DNA of 59,291 bases from Burkholderia sp. L27(2015) (GTDB lineage: Bacteria; Pseudomonadota; Gammaproteobacteria; Burkholderiales; Burkholderiaceae): contig NZ_LMUX01000015.1 in assembly GCF_009765705.1 (NCBI RefSeq), forward strand, positions 46,384 through 105,674, in the 5' to 3' direction. Below, piece by piece: positions 24,367 through 32,761 of this stretch (position 1 is the first letter of the stretch; each line of letters begins with the position of its first letter). Position numbers and translations under genes: made by a program. The notes beneath the pieces are model-generated. The model worked only from the letters and a program-made list of their open reading frames with translations. It was not told the DNA's origin and ran no database searches.

Positions 24367-25785
24367 ATGCAAGCTCCTCCCTTCAAGCTCGCGACCGCGC
24401 CCAGCCCTGACGGCCGGAGCAACTATCATCCGCTTGCCGATCTCTGCTGCGCGCGGTCTGACAAGGTCACGCAAGCGCAGATCGAGGCGCCGCGCGAAGT
24501 GCCGCGGCGCGCACGCCTGATCGACCTGGATCCGATTTTCCACTGTTCGGTCATCGGCACTTGCCTGAGCACCGCCGAGTTGCGCAAGCTCGTACCTCGC
24601 TTGACCGGCCTGGACCGGGAGCGGGCCAGCGATCTCGATATCCACCACGCGGCCGTTCAATTGGCAGGAGAAGGGGGCCCGGGAGCCAAGGCGTTGAACA
24701 AGGCGCTGGAAGCGCGCTTCGAAAGCACGCTCAAGCAATACAACAGCGTGAAAACCGATATCGAGTTACGCGACCTTTGGCGCCTGGCGCTGAAAAACGG
24801 TGAAGTGCCCGCGGCCTACTGGGCCGTCATGACGCACCATCACACGACGCGCGAATTGCGCCAACTCGCGTTCGGCGACGTGCATATGCTGTCGCATTTG
24901 GTCGGAGCGGCCAATCGAGCCGATATTCGACGCTTGGTTGCACTTGAGCAGGAAAATAGCGAGCTGAAGGCGAAAATCGAACGCCAGCAACTGCGCTTGA
25001 GCGAGATGAGCAGCGAGCGCGATGCCCAGCGGCGGCAATACGACGAACAGATAAGCCAGCTCGGCAAGCTCGCCGAACGGCAAGCGCGCGAATCGACCGT
25101 ACAGGACGCCGATCTCGCCAGCGAAGTGGCGACGCTACGAGCGACCCTCGCCGCGCGGGACGAACTCCTCGCGCGTCATACCAGCCGTCGCGACGCAGCA
25201 GAGCTCAGGGCGCTGCAAGAACACGACGCGGTTCAGGTCCTGCAGGCGCGACTCGATCGAGCGCAGGAATTGATCGACACCATGCAAGCCGAATCGAACG
25301 CGGTGGAGAAGACTCTGTCTCAGTCGCTATCGCAGTCATTCGGGCAGTCATCCGCGCAGTTGTCATCACCGCTCGAGGGCGGCACGGCGAGCGATGGCTC
25401 GATGAATGGCGGATCGCTGGATCTCCTGCGTGACAGACGCATCGTCTACGTCGGAGGACGGCCCAGCTCGAATGCCACATTGAAGCTGCTGGTCGAGTCC
25501 GCCGGCGGTCATTTGACGGTGCACGATGGCGGCGTCGAAGACCGCAAAGGCCTGCTGGCCGCGGCGCTGCCGCGCGCCGACATGGTTATCTTTCCAGTGG
25601 ACTGCATCGATCACGACTCCGCCGCTACACTCAAGCGGGTGTGCACACGCCATCAGGTTCCGTATTACCCGGTGAGAACCGCCAGTGTCGCCACCTTCGT
25701 GGCGCTGATAGGCCGGCTCAAGTCGAATACGTCCGCGGGCACTTCGACGCATCCGCCGTCACGTTTCTGCCTGCGGCACGGCTAA
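24367..25785 (+). CDS. DUF2325 domain protein with long coiled coil
   Basis: The product is about 472 residues. Residues 1-170 are a helical region of no known family with a possible metal pair (LADLCCARSD, IFHCSVIGTCLS). Residues about 190-320 form a coiled coil (LEQENSELKAKIERQQLRL). The last 95 residues are DUF2325: IVYVGGRPSSNATLKLLVE, HDGGVEDRKGLL, VIFPVDCIDHDSA, PYYPVRTASVATFVALI. The function of DUF2325 is unknown. The frame is open upstream to 24235, but that start lies 5' of ModE box 3. GAGAG before the ATG at 24367 makes this start likely, with 24352 as the alternative. Confidence 0.75.
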   Translation: MQAPPFKLATAPSPDGRSNYHPLADLCCARSDKVTQAQIEAPREVPRRARLIDLDPIFHCSVIGTCLSTAELRKLVPRLTGLDRERASDLDIHHAAVQLAGEGGPGAKALNKALEARFESTLKQYNSVKTDIELRDLWRLALKNGEVPAAYWAVMTHHHTTRELRQLAFGDVHMLSHLVGAANRADIRRLVALEQENSELKAKIERQQLRLSEMSSERDAQRRQYDEQISQLGKLAERQARESTVQDADLASEVATLRATLAARDELLARHTSRRDAAELRALQEHDAVQVLQARLDRAQELIDTMQAESNAVEKTLSQSLSQSFGQSSAQLSSPLEGGTASDGSMNGGSLDLLRDRRIVYVGGRPSSNATLKLLVESAGGHLTVHDGGVEDRKGLLAAALPRADMVIFPVDCIDHDSAATLKRVCTRHQVPYYPVRTASVATFVALIGRLKSNTSAGTSTHPPSRFCLRHG

Positions 25786-25787
25786 TG

Positions 25788-26003
25788 CTAAAACACATGG
25801 ACCAGGGCTGCGAGAATTTCGACTGCAATGGCGAGGCCCACGCACGGTAGGATGATTACCAGGGCGAATACGAGCAACATTCGCTTCAGGCCGATGGGTT
25901 GCGGGCCACTCGGATTGTTCGCCTGCAACGACGGGGCGCGGGCGGCGGGTTCGCCGCCTTTTTGTAGCGTCGGCGCAGTGTTCAGCCGGTCATCGATGGA
26001 CAT
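25788..26003 (-). CDS. Small single-pass membrane protein (71 residues)
   Basis: Residues 1-40 are polar and Pro/Ala-rich; residues about 45-68 form one membrane helix (LLVFALVIILPCVGLAIAVE). AGGAG at the right distance fixes the ATG at 26003 on the minus strand, although the frame is open to 26126. It lies 124 bp downstream of the EF-hand membrane protein gene on the same strand and may be co-transcribed. I do not recognise a family. Confidence 0.65.
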   Translation of the reverse strand: MSIDDRLNTAPTLQKGGEPAARAPSLQANNPSGPQPIGLKRMLLVFALVIILPCVGLAIAVEILAALVHVF

Positions 26004-26127
26004 GCACTTCTCCTGATACGCCGTGTCAAAGCGATAGTGCGCTTTTAAGCTTACAGCGTACCTGCAATTGTGCAAATCGTAGTCCATTTCGTGGCTACCG
26101 ATGTAGCTAGGTCCGCTAGCTCCCACC

Positions 26128-28344
26128 TCAGTGACTGACCGCTTGCTTGACGCTTGCCGCTACCGCCGAATAGTGGACCTGAGCGGGCAACCACGCGTTG
26201 GCCAAGCCGAAGCGCCAGACTCCCGCGACGACGATCAACACCGCTATGGCCGCGCTGGCCGTATATCGAGCGCCGTTGCGGTCCGCATAGGGGTCTCTGA
26301 GGGGGCGTGCGCTGAGCGGAATATGTGCCATCTGCGAAAGCAATCGACCCAATCGGACGTTGACCTTCATGTGGCCGTTGATCGCCCAGCCGCTTGCGTC
26401 GAGTATCGGACTCAGGCTGCGCTCGCGCAGCTTCAGCCACGCGATCAACATGCTGGGCCCTGAAATGGCGAACATAATGCCGATCAGCGCAATCGGTATC
26501 CACCATCCCAGGTCGACGAACTTGCCGAATATGCCGACCAATACGGCGCTGATGCTACCGAGTGCAACGCCCAATGCCGCGACGGTGCCCACGTCGATCT
26601 TGCTCGGCCCTTTGTTCGCCGGCGCGGGCGCGGTGCCCGACGCCGCTGCGCCGGATGCGGTGCTCGACGCCCCTGTGCCGGCCGCGACCAGGCCGCCGGC
26701 GACCGAGCCCACACTGCTTTGCGTACTGGCGTCGCTGGCAGCCGCACGCTTGGCGACTTGCTCTTCGATCGCTCGAATGAATTTTTTGTACGGCGACAAA
26801 AACGCCTGCCGCACATTGGTCGGGTTGTCGATCATCTTGATGATCGTCGCGTCCCAGTCGTGGCCGTTGCGGTCATAGAAGATGCCATTGCGCCCGACAA
26901 ACAGGAAATCCGTATCGCCGGCCGTGAAGGCCGCCACGATGGTCATCTTTTCCCCGGCGCGCCGGCATTCGCAATAGGCCAGGCAGGCTTTCGCGAGCCC
27001 CGCAAGGCTGGCATGCTTGCCCGCGTCCGCGACCTGTATCGTCAGATCGCAACTACGGCCGTCGAGATACAGCGTGCCCGCTTCGAAGGTCGCGCCTTCC
27101 CGCCGATAAAAATCCTTGAAGGACACGAAGTTGTTGAGTAGCCGCAGCAAATCGCGTTTGTAGCGCAGCAGTTTTTCCAGGTCGACGATGCGTGCGTTCT
27201 GCGGTTCGACGCTGAGGTCTTCATCGATCAAGCCGTTGATCGCCGCTTGCGCGTCGCTGTCGGTAATTTGAGCGACTTCGTCGATCGATAACGCATCGAG
27301 ACTGGTCTGCGGCCGTGTGAGTAGCCACTGCCGATAGGGTTCGAGACTAGCCTGCAAGGCTGCCCAGTCCGTTTCCGTCAAGGTTTGCGACGCCTCGCCG
27401 AATAACGGGGCGTAGGCCTGTTCCTTGAAAGCGGATAAAGCGTGAGCCCATGCGGGGTTGACCGCGCGGCCGACCAAAGGCAAGTTCGGCCCCGATTCGA
27501 TAGCCGCGAGCGGTAGTTCAGCGATGGCAGGCGATGTCAATGACAACGCCTGTGCGGCGATTTCCTGATAGCGTTCCTGCGACGGATTCAGTTCTTCGGC
27601 CGAGCGAATATCGTAAGCCGCCAGACGGCAGCGTGCGAAGAAATCGTCGATTTTTTCGCGCACGGCACTCAACGCATCGGAGGCTGCGCCCGTGCGCTCG
27701 CCCAGCGGCACAATGGTAGCGTCGCCGGCGACAATGGCATGCCAGTCCCTGAGCGCTGTGGCCTGCGCGAAGAATGCGTCGGCCTTGGTGCGGTCGATGC
27801 CGTCGTCGCCGCCGAGATCCTTGATGCTGCCTTGTGTGTCGATGATGTGCTGAACCATTAGCCGCAGCGCGTGGTCTTCAGGGGTTTTCGTCGTAATCAC
27901 GCCGTCGCCGTTGAAGCGCATCGCGGCAATCAATTTGCTACGGTCCACGACATCGTCAAGGCTGATCGTGGTGATCTCCTCGGGCTTGCCGAGCAGGATC
28001 AGGATACGGCGCGCCTCGTCGGCCAGCGATGGACCGAACGCGCCCCCGTCGTCGATCGAGGCGAGCGCCAGCGTGTCGCCGCCTTGCATCAGCTCATCAG
28101 GATCGCGCAATTGTTCGCAGGCCCAACTGCAGGCGGCGATCAGTTCCGGAGGCCGAATCCGGCCGTCATTATCGGTGTCGATCAAATCGAGCGTGCGTGG
28201 GTCGATTTCTATGCCACGGGTCGGGCACGCCAACGCAACCCAGAGTTTCTGATCCAGTTCGCCCAAGTGAGCGATGTCGTCGGCCGAGCGTATGGCGACT
28301 TGGTCGATGCCGCCGGCGCGGAAAAACTGCCACGAATATTCCAT
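26128..28344 (-). CDS. Large EF-hand membrane protein of unknown function
   Basis: The 738-residue protein has a canonical EF-hand loop at residues 56-67 (DTDNDGRIRPPE, ligands at positions 1, 3, 5, 9-equivalent and 12) and a second, degenerate one near 145-157 (FNGDGVITTKTPED). A long region to about residue 560 has no recognised domain and contains LIDEDLSVE and a cysteine pair (CLAYCECRR). An Ala/Ser/Pro linker follows, then three membrane helices near residues 600-625, 635-660 and 700-720. The N-terminus is soluble and has no signal peptide, so it probably lies in the cytosol. I do not recognise a family name; calcium-dependent control of a membrane process is a possibility only. Confidence 0.7.
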   Translation of the reverse strand: MEYSWQFFRAGGIDQVAIRSADDIAHLGELDQKLWVALACPTRGIEIDPRTLDLIDTDNDGRIRPPELIAACSWACEQLRDPDELMQGGDTLALASIDDGGAFGPSLADEARRILILLGKPEEITTISLDDVVDRSKLIAAMRFNGDGVITTKTPEDHALRLMVQHIIDTQGSIKDLGGDDGIDRTKADAFFAQATALRDWHAIVAGDATIVPLGERTGAASDALSAVREKIDDFFARCRLAAYDIRSAEELNPSQERYQEIAAQALSLTSPAIAELPLAAIESGPNLPLVGRAVNPAWAHALSAFKEQAYAPLFGEASQTLTETDWAALQASLEPYRQWLLTRPQTSLDALSIDEVAQITDSDAQAAINGLIDEDLSVEPQNARIVDLEKLLRYKRDLLRLLNNFVSFKDFYRREGATFEAGTLYLDGRSCDLTIQVADAGKHASLAGLAKACLAYCECRRAGEKMTIVAAFTAGDTDFLFVGRNGIFYDRNGHDWDATIIKMIDNPTNVRQAFLSPYKKFIRAIEEQVAKRAAASDASTQSSVGSVAGGLVAAGTGASSTASGAAASGTAPAPANKGPSKIDVGTVAALGVALGSISAVLVGIFGKFVDLGWWIPIALIGIMFAISGPSMLIAWLKLRERSLSPILDASGWAINGHMKVNVRLGRLLSQMAHIPLSARPLRDPYADRNGARYTASAAIAVLIVVAGVWRFGLANAWLPAQVHYSAVAASVKQAVSH

Positions 28345-28672
28345 CGGTGAGTAATTTTTTAAGTTGAGTGTCGCGTGTGCTTATCCTTGTGCGTGCAGGG
28401 CAGCGGCGACATCGATTGAAAAGCCGCGGCCGATCGCCACGCATCGTCGCGTGCAGCACGCGCTTGGACGGCCATGGCGCAAAATAGCATGACCTTCTTG
28501 TTTATTTAGAGAGTGGACGGGACCGCAGGAGTTCCTGCTTGCGGCGGCGGGGTTTCGCCGCGTCTGGCTTTAATGAGGTGGAGTGAGGGCGCAACAGTGG
28601 GATCGGGGAGGGGAGCGCGATAGAGCCCCGGGGCCGAAATGCTCGCCTCGAACGCAGACCCGCAAACGGTCT
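28345..28672. other. Gene-free stretch between two minus-strand genes
   Basis: No gene is supported. It holds two inverted repeats: GCAGGA-GT-TCCTGC (28525-28538) and GCGGCG...CGCCGC (28541-28561). They lie about 110-150 bp past the end of the diguanylate cyclase gene and may act in 3'-end formation; neither has a T run. The promoter of the EF-hand gene should lie nearer 28345-28400, but no convincing hexamer pair is visible. Confidence 0.5.
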
Positions 28673-30310
28673 TTAAGCCACTGCCAGTCGGCGAGGGCAG
28701 TTATCGCACGTGGGCGCCATGACGAAACAGCCGCGGCCGTCCTGCTTGGCCCGGTACATGGCTTTATCCGCCATCGCCAGCAAACGATCGGCGCTACAGC
28801 TACCGGCACACACGGCGATGCCGATCGACACCCCTAGCGCGTAATCGACGTTATTCCAGCTCAGCGGCTGCGCTACCGCAGCAATGCATTTTGCCGCCAG
28901 GATGCGCGCACCTTCTTCCGCCGATTCGGCGAGATCGGGCGCGAGCAGGATGAACTCATCGCCACCCACGCGCGCCAACGTGTCCGTCGCGCGCACGACG
29001 GTCTGGAGCCGCCGCGCGATGCGGATCAACGCGTCGTCGCCCGCCTCATGGCCGAGCGTATCGTTGAGGGGTTTGAACCCGTCGAGGTCCAGGAACAACA
29101 GCGCGACCCGCGTGCCGTTGCGCTGCGCCCTGGCCAGCGCCTGCTGCATGCGCTCGGCCAACAAACTGCGATTGGGCAACCCGGTCAGCGAGTCTTGATG
29201 GGCCATGCGCTCAAGCTCCGCCTGGCTGGCGGCGAGCTTGGCCAACAACCGGTTGAACGCCAGCGTCATATGCCCGACTTCGTCTTGGTACACCACGGGC
29301 AATTGTTCGAGCGAGATCTCGCCATTCGTCATCCGCGTGGCCAGTGCGGCCGCGCGATACAGCGGGCGCAGCATCCAGGTGACCAGGCCGCCCACCACCA
29401 GTAGCACAACCACGACGCCGCCGATGCTGCTCAAGATCACGTATCTCTGCAGAGTCGCGACCGTAGCGAGCGCTTCCGCTGTCGGCAGGCGCGCGACCAC
29501 GAACCAGCCGGTACTTGGCACAGGCGACATCGCGGAGATCTCCTCGACACCCTTGGCATTGAGCGTCACGCCGCTGCCACGCAAGCCTGCCATGGCCTGG
29601 TCGTGCAACAGATTGACGCCAAGCGGCGGTGTCGGCGTGAACACCATGGCGGGATCGCTGGAGCTGATGAACAACTTGTCACGCGGCGAAATCAGCAGGA
29701 ACCCGCCGGTTTGCCCGATCCGGCCGTTGCGCACGCGATCGAGAAAACCGGGGGCGGCCAGCGCCGTCATGCCGACGAGGATGGCGCGAACGTGCCCGGC
29801 TCGATCTTTGATGGGCGCCGCCATCGGGAGTGCGGGTTGTTTCGAGTAGGGATCGATCAGCGGATGTTCGATGACCAGTTGACCGTCGCGCACGCGCGCG
29901 AAATCCGTATCGCCCGCGATCGAGGAGCCTACGCGCCCGGCGACCGGCGGGAAGTCGGCCATGACACGGCCGTTGGGATCGGCCACCACCACCCCTAGCG
30001 AAAACAGCGGCATCAACTCCTGGCGTTGCTGCAGCCAGTCACGCAGACGTTCGGGGTCTCCGAGCAAATCTTGCGGCAAGGTGCTTGCCAATTGCGCCAG
30101 CAATCGACGACGTTGGTCGAGCTTGTAGTCGACGTCGCGGGCGGCGGCGTCCGCAAGAGACACTTGCTGCGCCGAAAAAACATCGATCAGGTTGTCGCGC
30201 AAGACCTTGGAAAGCAATATATAGCGCGCTGTCGCTCCAACGATAATCAGAACCACCCCGAAAACGATCAGGCGTGTGACCAGGCTATTAGTAACTCGAG
30301 TCAGATTCAT
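28673..30310 (-). CDS. Membrane-bound diguanylate cyclase (Cache-HAMP-GGDEF)
   Basis: The 545-residue protein makes cyclic di-GMP. It has an N-terminal membrane helix (VTRLIVFGVVLIIVGATARY), a periplasmic Cache-type sensor of about 250 residues, a second helix (VVVLLVVGGLVTWML), a HAMP segment (RPLYRAAALATRMTNGEIS) and a GGDEF domain from about residue 375. DLDGFKPLNDTLGHEAGD and GGDEF at residues 449-453 form the active site. An inhibitory I-site RxxD (RATD, residues 440-443) lies five residues before it, so product feedback is expected. No EAL domain follows. The tail ends in CDNC, an unusual Cys-x-x-Cys. The gene stands alone. Confidence 0.93.
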   Translation of the reverse strand: MNLTRVTNSLVTRLIVFGVVLIIVGATARYILLSKVLRDNLIDVFSAQQVSLADAAARDVDYKLDQRRRLLAQLASTLPQDLLGDPERLRDWLQQRQELMPLFSLGVVVADPNGRVMADFPPVAGRVGSSIAGDTDFARVRDGQLVIEHPLIDPYSKQPALPMAAPIKDRAGHVRAILVGMTALAAPGFLDRVRNGRIGQTGGFLLISPRDKLFISSSDPAMVFTPTPPLGVNLLHDQAMAGLRGSGVTLNAKGVEEISAMSPVPSTGWFVVARLPTAEALATVATLQRYVILSSIGGVVVVLLVVGGLVTWMLRPLYRAAALATRMTNGEISLEQLPVVYQDEVGHMTLAFNRLLAKLAASQAELERMAHQDSLTGLPNRSLLAERMQQALARAQRNGTRVALLFLDLDGFKPLNDTLGHEAGDDALIRIARRLQTVVRATDTLARVGGDEFILLAPDLAESAEEGARILAAKCIAAVAQPLSWNNVDYALGVSIGIAVCAGSCSADRLLAMADKAMYRAKQDGRGCFVMAPTCDNCPRRLAVA

Positions 30311-30617
30311 CGCCGCATCTTAGCCGATTAATATAGGGGAATAGCAAATCGAGAACGCCTATTCGATACCGTGAAGCCATCGCGCAACGTAATAATAGTC
30401 TGCCAGACCATTCCAGAAAGTCATTGCTTCCCAAATGCGTGTGCTTAATGTGCACAGAGCAGTGCGCGTACAGCACTGCGCTTGCGGCGGACTATTCGTG
30501 CTAGAGCTCGCGCTGGCGAGCTCTAGCACGAGCCGACGCTCTTTATCTTTATACTGCCTTCATAAAACCCGGCGGGATAGCCCTCGGGTCATTGGGTATA
30601 CACGCATGGAGCTCTGA
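30311..30617. other. Intergenic stretch with a perfect 16-bp hairpin
   Basis: The 307-bp gap between the divergent diguanylate cyclase and DUF1003 genes holds no gene. Its main feature is the inverted repeat at 30496-30531, listed separately. The DUF1003 promoter probably lies downstream of the hairpin (30535-30600), but no clear hexamers are seen. Confidence 0.5.
30496..30531. repeat. Perfect inverted repeat, 16-bp arms, 4-nt loop
   Basis: The arm TCGTGCTAGAGCTCGC (30496-30511) and its exact reverse complement (30516-30531) flank the loop GCTG. No T run follows, and it lies upstream of DUF1003 and upstream of the diguanylate cyclase, so it is not a normal terminator. It could be a cruciform, a protein-binding site or the remnant of a small mobile palindrome. 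Confidence 0.9.
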
Positions 30618-31178
30618 ATGAATACTTCGACCAAACCTGACGCATCGAAACCTGACGCACCAAAACATGACAGCGGTAACACGGATAATCACCCTTTGAG
30701 GTTTCATCTTCCCCACGCGCATCTTGATCCCGTTTTCGGTAGTGACTGGTTCGCGCTTAAGGCGGAGGCATTTGCCCGTTTCTTCGGCACGCCAACGTTT
30801 CTAATCGGACAAACGGCTATCGTCGCGGCATGGATTATTGCCAATGTGGCCGGGTGGACCAAGTTCGACATCTATCCGTTCATTCTCCTCAACCTTGCGT
30901 TCAGCCTCCAGGCGGCCTACGCGGCGCCGCTGATCTTGCTGGCGCAGACGCGGCAGGCCGATCGCGACAAAGTGCATGCACAGGCCGACGCACTGCACCG
31001 CGAAGAGCTCGCGCTAGCCAGCGAAACCCGCGAGACAGCCGCCGCCGACCAAACCGCCAAGCTTGCCATTCTCGTCCAACAAAATACGGCATTGACGGAA
31101 ATCACGCGCCAGTTGAGCGAGCGGATCGAAGGTCTGACCCGCGAGCTCCACCGCAAGATGGTGGAGGACCGGCCTTAG
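30618..31178 (+). CDS. DUF1003 membrane protein
   Basis: The 186-residue protein matches the DUF1003 layout: an N-terminal polar region, two membrane helices (TFLIGQTAIVAAWIIANVAG and FDIYPFILLNLAFSLQAAYA) and the motif APLILLAQTRQADRDKVHAQ, followed by a helical cytosolic tail. Members are often near cation or magnesium transport genes, but the role is unknown. Start at the ATG at 30618, with a short weak GAGCTCTG upstream. Confidence 0.85.
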   Translation: MNTSTKPDASKPDAPKHDSGNTDNHPLRFHLPHAHLDPVFGSDWFALKAEAFARFFGTPTFLIGQTAIVAAWIIANVAGWTKFDIYPFILLNLAFSLQAAYAAPLILLAQTRQADRDKVHAQADALHREELALASETRETAAADQTAKLAILVQQNTALTEITRQLSERIEGLTRELHRKMVEDRP

Positions 31179-31273
31179 GGGGGAGCGCAGTCGCACTGAC
31201 CGTGATGCCGATAAGCCGCCCCTGAGCGACCCCTGAGCGACCCAATACAGCAGCGCATGACCAGGATACGACG

Positions 31274-32029
31274 ATGACTGAAGGCCCGATGCAAGGTGTA
31301 CCGCTCTTTTCCGTGGAGCACGATATTGCACGAATCACGCTGAATCGTCCAGATCAGCACAACCGGATCGACCCGGACGATTTGCCGCTGTTGGCGCAAT
31401 ACGTGGCCGATGCCGAACGCTCAGGGCGCGTGCGTGCGCTCGTAATTTCCGGCGCGGGCTCGCAAACCTTCAGTTCAGGCTACACCCTGTCCGCGATCGC
31501 TGAAAAGCTCGATCGGGGGTTCGAGCTTTTTCTCGATGCCCTGGAAAACTGTGCGTTGCCGACCCTCTGCGCCTTGAATGGCAGTGTGTATGGGGGGGCC
31601 ACGGATCTGGCGCTATGTTGCGATTTCCGTATCGGCGTGGTCGGCTCCCGGATGTTCATGCCAGCCGCCCGGATCGGTTTGCACTACTATCCCGGCGGCA
31701 TGCGCCGCTACATTACGGCCTTGGGCCTCGCGAATGCAAAACGCCTGTTCCTCACCGGCATGACGCTCGACGCGGCCGAGATGCTGAGAATAGGTTTTTT
31801 GACCGATCTGGTAGCGCCGCATGAACTGTCGGAGCGCACCGCGAGCTATCTGGAGGCGATGGCGTCTTGCGACATCGACGTGATTCGCTCGATGAAGCAG
31901 CAGTTGAACCGAATTGCCGCCGGCGATGCGGCCGCGATCGTATCCCGGTCCGAGTATGAAAAATCGCTGGCGTCGACCTCGCTGCGCGACCGGTTGGCGG
32001 CGCTCGCGGTTTCTCCAAAAACGCGCTGA
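31274..32029 (+). CDS. Enoyl-CoA hydratase/isomerase family protein
   Basis: The 251-residue crotonase-fold protein would act on an acyl-CoA. Visible landmarks are ITLNRPDQHNRID near residue 20, VISGAGSQTFSSGYTLSAIA (oxyanion-hole loop 1), ALNGSVYGGATDLALCCDFR (loop 2) and ARIGLHYYPGGMRRY. The Glu pair of true enoyl-CoA hydratases (E144/E164 type) is not obvious; MRRY replaces the usual acid region, so hydratase activity is uncertain. The gene stands alone between DUF1003 and a small membrane protein. Confidence 0.82.
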   Translation: MTEGPMQGVPLFSVEHDIARITLNRPDQHNRIDPDDLPLLAQYVADAERSGRVRALVISGAGSQTFSSGYTLSAIAEKLDRGFELFLDALENCALPTLCALNGSVYGGATDLALCCDFRIGVVGSRMFMPAARIGLHYYPGGMRRYITALGLANAKRLFLTGMTLDAAEMLRIGFLTDLVAPHELSERTASYLEAMASCDIDVIRSMKQQLNRIAAGDAAAIVSRSEYEKSLASTSLRDRLAALAVSPKTR

Positions 32030-32202
32030 CCATGCCATAGCCGCCATAATCGGCATCGCGGCCATAACCGGCCTTAAAAGACCTTAAGCAGGTGATAACA
32101 GGCCATAAGCGCAGGCCATCAGCGCGGCGGCCGGGCGGCCTACTTGCGCGGCGTTATCGGCGGGCGCATGATACGGCCTTCAATCGCAGACCGGCACTCC
32201 TC

Positions 32203-32739
32203 ATGGCAGCTACACCATCAAAAAAGAAATCAGACTACCGTAGCATCGCGATTGCGTTGGCCATCTGCGGACTCTGGTTTTTGCTCGGCTCGTTGCTGCC
32301 GATCTGGCATTCGACGGCGCACGTCGACAGTTGCCCGTTCAACGCCGCCGGCGATGTGATTCCGGATGGCTCCGCGGACGGCGTGGTGACCAAGAACGCC
32401 AATACGTACTTCGTCCATCGCGCCGGCGCTCCCGATTCACTGCTGGCCAAATGCCTCGACAAGAATGCCTGCAATGGGCCGTACTCGCAGATGCCGGGGC
32501 ATCTGGGCGAGCCGGTTCATGTGGAATATTGCGGGTTTACGGTGACCCGTGTGACGCTCTCGGGCGCGGAAATCTTCAAGACTCGGCCCGTGACGCTGGA
32601 AAGCATCAACGCCACCAACTCGCACGAACGGCTCGCCCTCCAGTTGATGGTTGCGCTGTGCTTCGCGTTGAGTCTGTATTACCTGGTCAAGCTGCGTCGC
32701 CTTAAAAATACGTCGGGCACGCCGCAAGCGCGGTTGTAG
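32203..32739 (+). CDS. Membrane protein of unknown function with Cys-rich periplasmic domain
   Basis: The 178-residue protein has a membrane helix near residues 15-35 (IAIALAICGLWFLLGSLLP), an extracytoplasmic domain with five cysteines (VDSCPFNAAG, KCLDKNACNG, EYCGF) and a second helix near 145-165 (LALQLMVALCFALSLYYLVK). I do not recognise a family. The frame is open to 32092, but the ATG at 32203 gives the membrane protein without a basic non-conserved extension. It ends 22 bp before the LysR gene. Confidence 0.65.
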   Translation: MAATPSKKKSDYRSIAIALAICGLWFLLGSLLPIWHSTAHVDSCPFNAAGDVIPDGSADGVVTKNANTYFVHRAGAPDSLLAKCLDKNACNGPYSQMPGHLGEPVHVEYCGFTVTRVTLSGAEIFKTRPVTLESINATNSHERLALQLMVALCFALSLYYLVKLRRLKNTSGTPQARL

Positions 32740-32761
32740 GGCTTTAGCGAAAAGGCTCAGC

